A stretch of 16,335 nucleotides of DNA, from NCBI GenBank assembly GCA_012510325.1, contig JAAZIG010000061.1, forward strand, positions 1 through 16,335, written 5' to 3'. Under the pieces are notes generated by a model that saw only the letters and a list, made by a program, of their open reading frames with translations, was not told the origin of the DNA and ran no database searches. Below are positions 14,427 through 16,335 of the stretch, piece after piece. Within the stretch, counting starts at the first letter, position 1; each line of letters opens with the position of its first letter. The stretch comes from Bacillota bacterium. Its GTDB lineage: Bacteria; Bacillota; Dethiobacteria; DTU022. The position numbers and the translations under genes are program-made.

Positions 14427-15959
14427 ATGTATTATACAATTACCGCAATTATTGCAGCAGCTCTCGGCATAATTGCCGGTTATTTTCTGCGCAAAATCCT
14501 TGGTGAAGCGAGGATCTCTTCAGCGGAGGCGGCTGCGGTGAAGATAATCGAAGAAGCGGAACAGGAAGCAAAGGCGATTAAGCGGGAAAAAGAGCTCGAA
14601 GCAAAAGAGGAAGTCCATAAATTAAGGGCCGATATCGAACGCGAAAGCAGGGAACGGCGCAACGAACTGCAGCGGATGGAAAGGCGCCTCTCGCAAAAAG
14701 AGGACTCTCTCGATCGGAAGACCGGACTGGCCGAGAAGAAAGAGGAGGAGCTCAGGCGAAAAGAAGAGGAGCACCGCCGCATTGAACAGAAGACGCTGCA
14801 ACTGCAGCAACAGCAGCGCACCGAGCTGGAGCGGATCTCGAATATGTCCATGGAAGAGGCCAAAGAGACGATCCTGCAGCGGGCGCGCGACGAGGTTTCG
14901 CACGAGATGGCGATGATGGTCAAAGAGATCGAGGATCAGGCGAAGAGCGACGCCGCCAAGAAATCTCGCGAGATCATCACCATGGCCATTCAGCGCTGCG
15001 CCGCAGATCACGCTTCCGAGGCGACCGTCTCGGTGGTCTCGCTGCCCAGCGACGAGATGAAGGGGAGAATTATCGGCCGCGAAGGGCGCAACATCCGCGC
15101 CCTGGAAACGCTTACCGGAATCGATCTGATCATCGACGACACCCCGGAAGCGGTGATCCTCTCCGGATTTGACCCCATCCGCCGGGAGATCGCCCGGATC
15201 GCTCTGGAGAAACTGGTCAGCGACGGCCGGATTCACCCGGCCCGGATCGAGGAGATCGTCGCCAAGACGCGCAAAGAGGTGGAGACTCAGATCCGCGAGG
15301 AGGGCGAGCGAGCCACCTTTGAAACCGGAGTGCACGGCCTCCATCCCGAGCTGATCGCCAATCTGGGCAAACTGCGCTACCGGACCTCCTACGGACAGAA
15401 TGTCCTGCAGCACTCCATCGAGGTCTCCCACCTGGCCGGAACTCTGGCCGGTGAGCTGGAGCTCGATGTCGCCTTCGCCAAAAGGGCGGGTCTGCTGCAC
15501 GATATCGGCAAGGCCACGGATCATGAATCCGAAGGTTCCCATGTTGTCGCCGGCGCCGATCTGCTCAAGAAATACAAGGAAACCCCGGCGGTGATCAATG
15601 CCGTCGCCGCGCATCATGGGGATGTTGAATTCCAGACCCTGGAGGCGGCTCTGGTGCAGGCTGCCGATGCCATCTCCGCCTCTCGCCCGGGAGCCCGCCG
15701 CGAAACTCTGGAAGCCTATATCAGGCGCCTGGAGAAACTCGAGGGGATCGCCGATTCCTTCGACGGCGTCGACAAGGCCTACGCCATCCATGCGGGACGC
15801 GAGATTAGAATCATGGTCAAGCCCGAGCGGATCGACGATCTCAAGGCCATTCAGCTGGCCAGGGACATCGTCAAAAGGATCGAGGGGGATATGGAGTACC
15901 CCGGACAGATCAAAGTCAATGTTATCCGCGAGACCCGGGCAGTGGAATATGCCAAATAA
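14427..15959 (+). CDS. rny: ribonuclease Y
   Basis: A 510-residue membrane-bound endoribonuclease that starts decay and processing of many mRNAs in Firmicutes. An N-terminal helix (about residues 2-22, YYTITAIIAAALGIIAGYF) anchors it. A long, highly charged Glu/Lys/Arg coiled coil covers about 25-190. The KH domain has the GxxG loop at G217-R-E-G220 (IIGREGRN), and the HD domain has H358-D359 in GLLHDIGKATDHE, the metal-binding catalytic pair. Length is standard. The ATG at 14427 is chosen because GGAGGTGG at 14415-14422 lies 4 bases before it and the anchor helix begins at once; an in-frame TTG at 14361 lies inside the leader hairpin. Expression is probably controlled by the long leader, and the message ends at the terminator at 15977-16005. 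Confidence 0.98.
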   Translation: MYYTITAIIAAALGIIAGYFLRKILGEARISSAEAAAVKIIEEAEQEAKAIKREKELEAKEEVHKLRADIERESRERRNELQRMERRLSQKEDSLDRKTGLAEKKEEELRRKEEEHRRIEQKTLQLQQQQRTELERISNMSMEEAKETILQRARDEVSHEMAMMVKEIEDQAKSDAAKKSREIITMAIQRCAADHASEATVSVVSLPSDEMKGRIIGREGRNIRALETLTGIDLIIDDTPEAVILSGFDPIRREIARIALEKLVSDGRIHPARIEEIVAKTRKEVETQIREEGERATFETGVHGLHPELIANLGKLRYRTSYGQNVLQHSIEVSHLAGTLAGELELDVAFAKRAGLLHDIGKATDHESEGSHVVAGADLLKKYKETPAVINAVAAHHGDVEFQTLEAALVQAADAISASRPGARRETLEAYIRRLEKLEGIADSFDGVDKAYAIHAGREIRIMVKPERIDDLKAIQLARDIVKRIEGDMEYPGQIKVNVIRETRAVEYAK

Positions 15960-15976
15960 GCTAATTATTGATCCGT

Positions 15977-16005
15977 AAAAAAAGTGCCCTGACGGCACTT
16001 TTTTT
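15977..16005 (+). terminator. intrinsic terminator of rny
   Basis: Seven A, then GTGCC (15984-15988), loop CTGAC, GGCAC (15994-15998) and seven T (15999-16005). The core stem is 5 GC-rich pairs extended by 7 A-T pairs, with a full T-run. Begins 17 bases after the rny stop. The flanking A-run could let it work on the opposite strand as well. Confidence 0.93.
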
Positions 16006-16069
16006 ATTTAGAGGCAGGGTTTCAATTATAAGCTATGGAATAGGATCAATCAGATTTGGAGGTAAAAGA

Positions 16070-16335
16070 ATGCTACAAGATCCCTTGCCCGAATCAGACC
16101 ATGTTCATATGCTCGTCGATCTGCTACTCCGTTTCCCGGAGATCTACACAATTTCCCTGAACCTGCCCTCTTGCAGCTGCCATCTCTCGTACATGATCCG
16201 GCGGGAGCTGAACCTTGAGGAATACGCGTCGCTGCAGCGGCATCTTCAGGAAAACATGGCCACCTTTTGCTATCTGAACCGCTGTCAAGAGCGCTGCCCC
16301 TTTAAAATATCCCATAAAAACCATTGCGGCCTGAC
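16070..16335 (+). CDS. Cys/His-rich protein of unknown function, 5' part
   Basis: The frame opens with ATG at 16070 and stays open to the window end (88 codons visible). GGAGGT at 16058-16063, 6 bases upstream, is a strong ribosome site and supports the start. The visible peptide has six cysteines (C35, C37, C67, C72, C76, C86) in CSCH, FCYLNRC, ERCPF and HCG contexts, plus several histidines, which suggests a zinc- or iron-sulfur-binding protein. There is no membrane helix or signal peptide in the visible part. I do not recognise the family; it is not the YmdB phosphodiesterase or SpoVS that often follow rny. A TATAAG at 16027-16032 could be a -10, but no -35 is convincing. Because the rny terminator precedes it, it probably has its own promoter. 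Confidence 0.75.
   Translation, partial: MLQDPLPESDHVHMLVDLLLRFPEIYTISLNLPSCSCHLSYMIRRELNLEEYASLQRHLQENMATFCYLNRCQERCPFKISHKNHCGL

Noticed and set aside
14622..15998. 458-codon minus-strand open frame opposite rny
   Set aside because: Antisense shadow of a fully canonical RNase Y gene; no recognisable domain.

Overview
The window reads as a housekeeping stretch of a GC-rich, endospore-forming Firmicute of the Clostridia type. The evidence is the end of tepA followed by ylzJ, a SpoIIIE-like translocase, and the order RodZ-like, rimO, cinA, thpR, recA, recX, rny, all on the + strand. That order is a known Firmicute backbone. No genus can be named from the sequence alone, and I see no insertion sequences, prophage, CRISPR, tRNA or rRNA.

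Layout. (1) 1-2289: the C-terminus of TepA, overlapping ylzJ; then a short Na/Pi-cotransporter-like membrane protein and undecaprenyl-diphosphatase UppP. (2) 2362-6984: a sigma-A-type promoter, then the DNA translocase, a RodZ-like membrane HTH protein and the radical-SAM methylthiotransferase RimO. (3) 7041-9141: a second promoter driving a two-gene cassette, made of an unrecognised membrane-anchored protein and a compact FtsH-like AAA+ metalloprotease. It lies where pgsA often sits in Firmicutes. (4) 9148-14104: an extended -10 element, then cinA, a membrane metallophosphoesterase, thpR, recA and recX. The metallophosphoesterase and thpR both run upstream of any ATG, GTG or TTG, so standard gene calling would truncate them. 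(5) 14105-14426: a 322-base, visibly AT-rich gap with a near-consensus promoter and a long rny leader. In the leader a 15-bp closing stem and a terminator-like hairpin compete for the same bases. (6) 14427-16335: rny with a clear intrinsic terminator, then the start of an unrecognised Cys/His-rich protein that runs off the window.

How the genes fit together: envelope functions (UppP for cell-wall lipid carrier recycling, RodZ-like for shape, SpoIIIE for chromosome translocation, the FtsH-like protease for membrane proteolysis) sit beside RNA and DNA maintenance (RimO on ribosomal protein S12, ThpR, RecA/RecX, RNase Y). The most promising unexplained items are the rny leader RNA, the membrane protein plus mini-FtsH pair, and the two neighbouring genes with apparent non-standard start codons.
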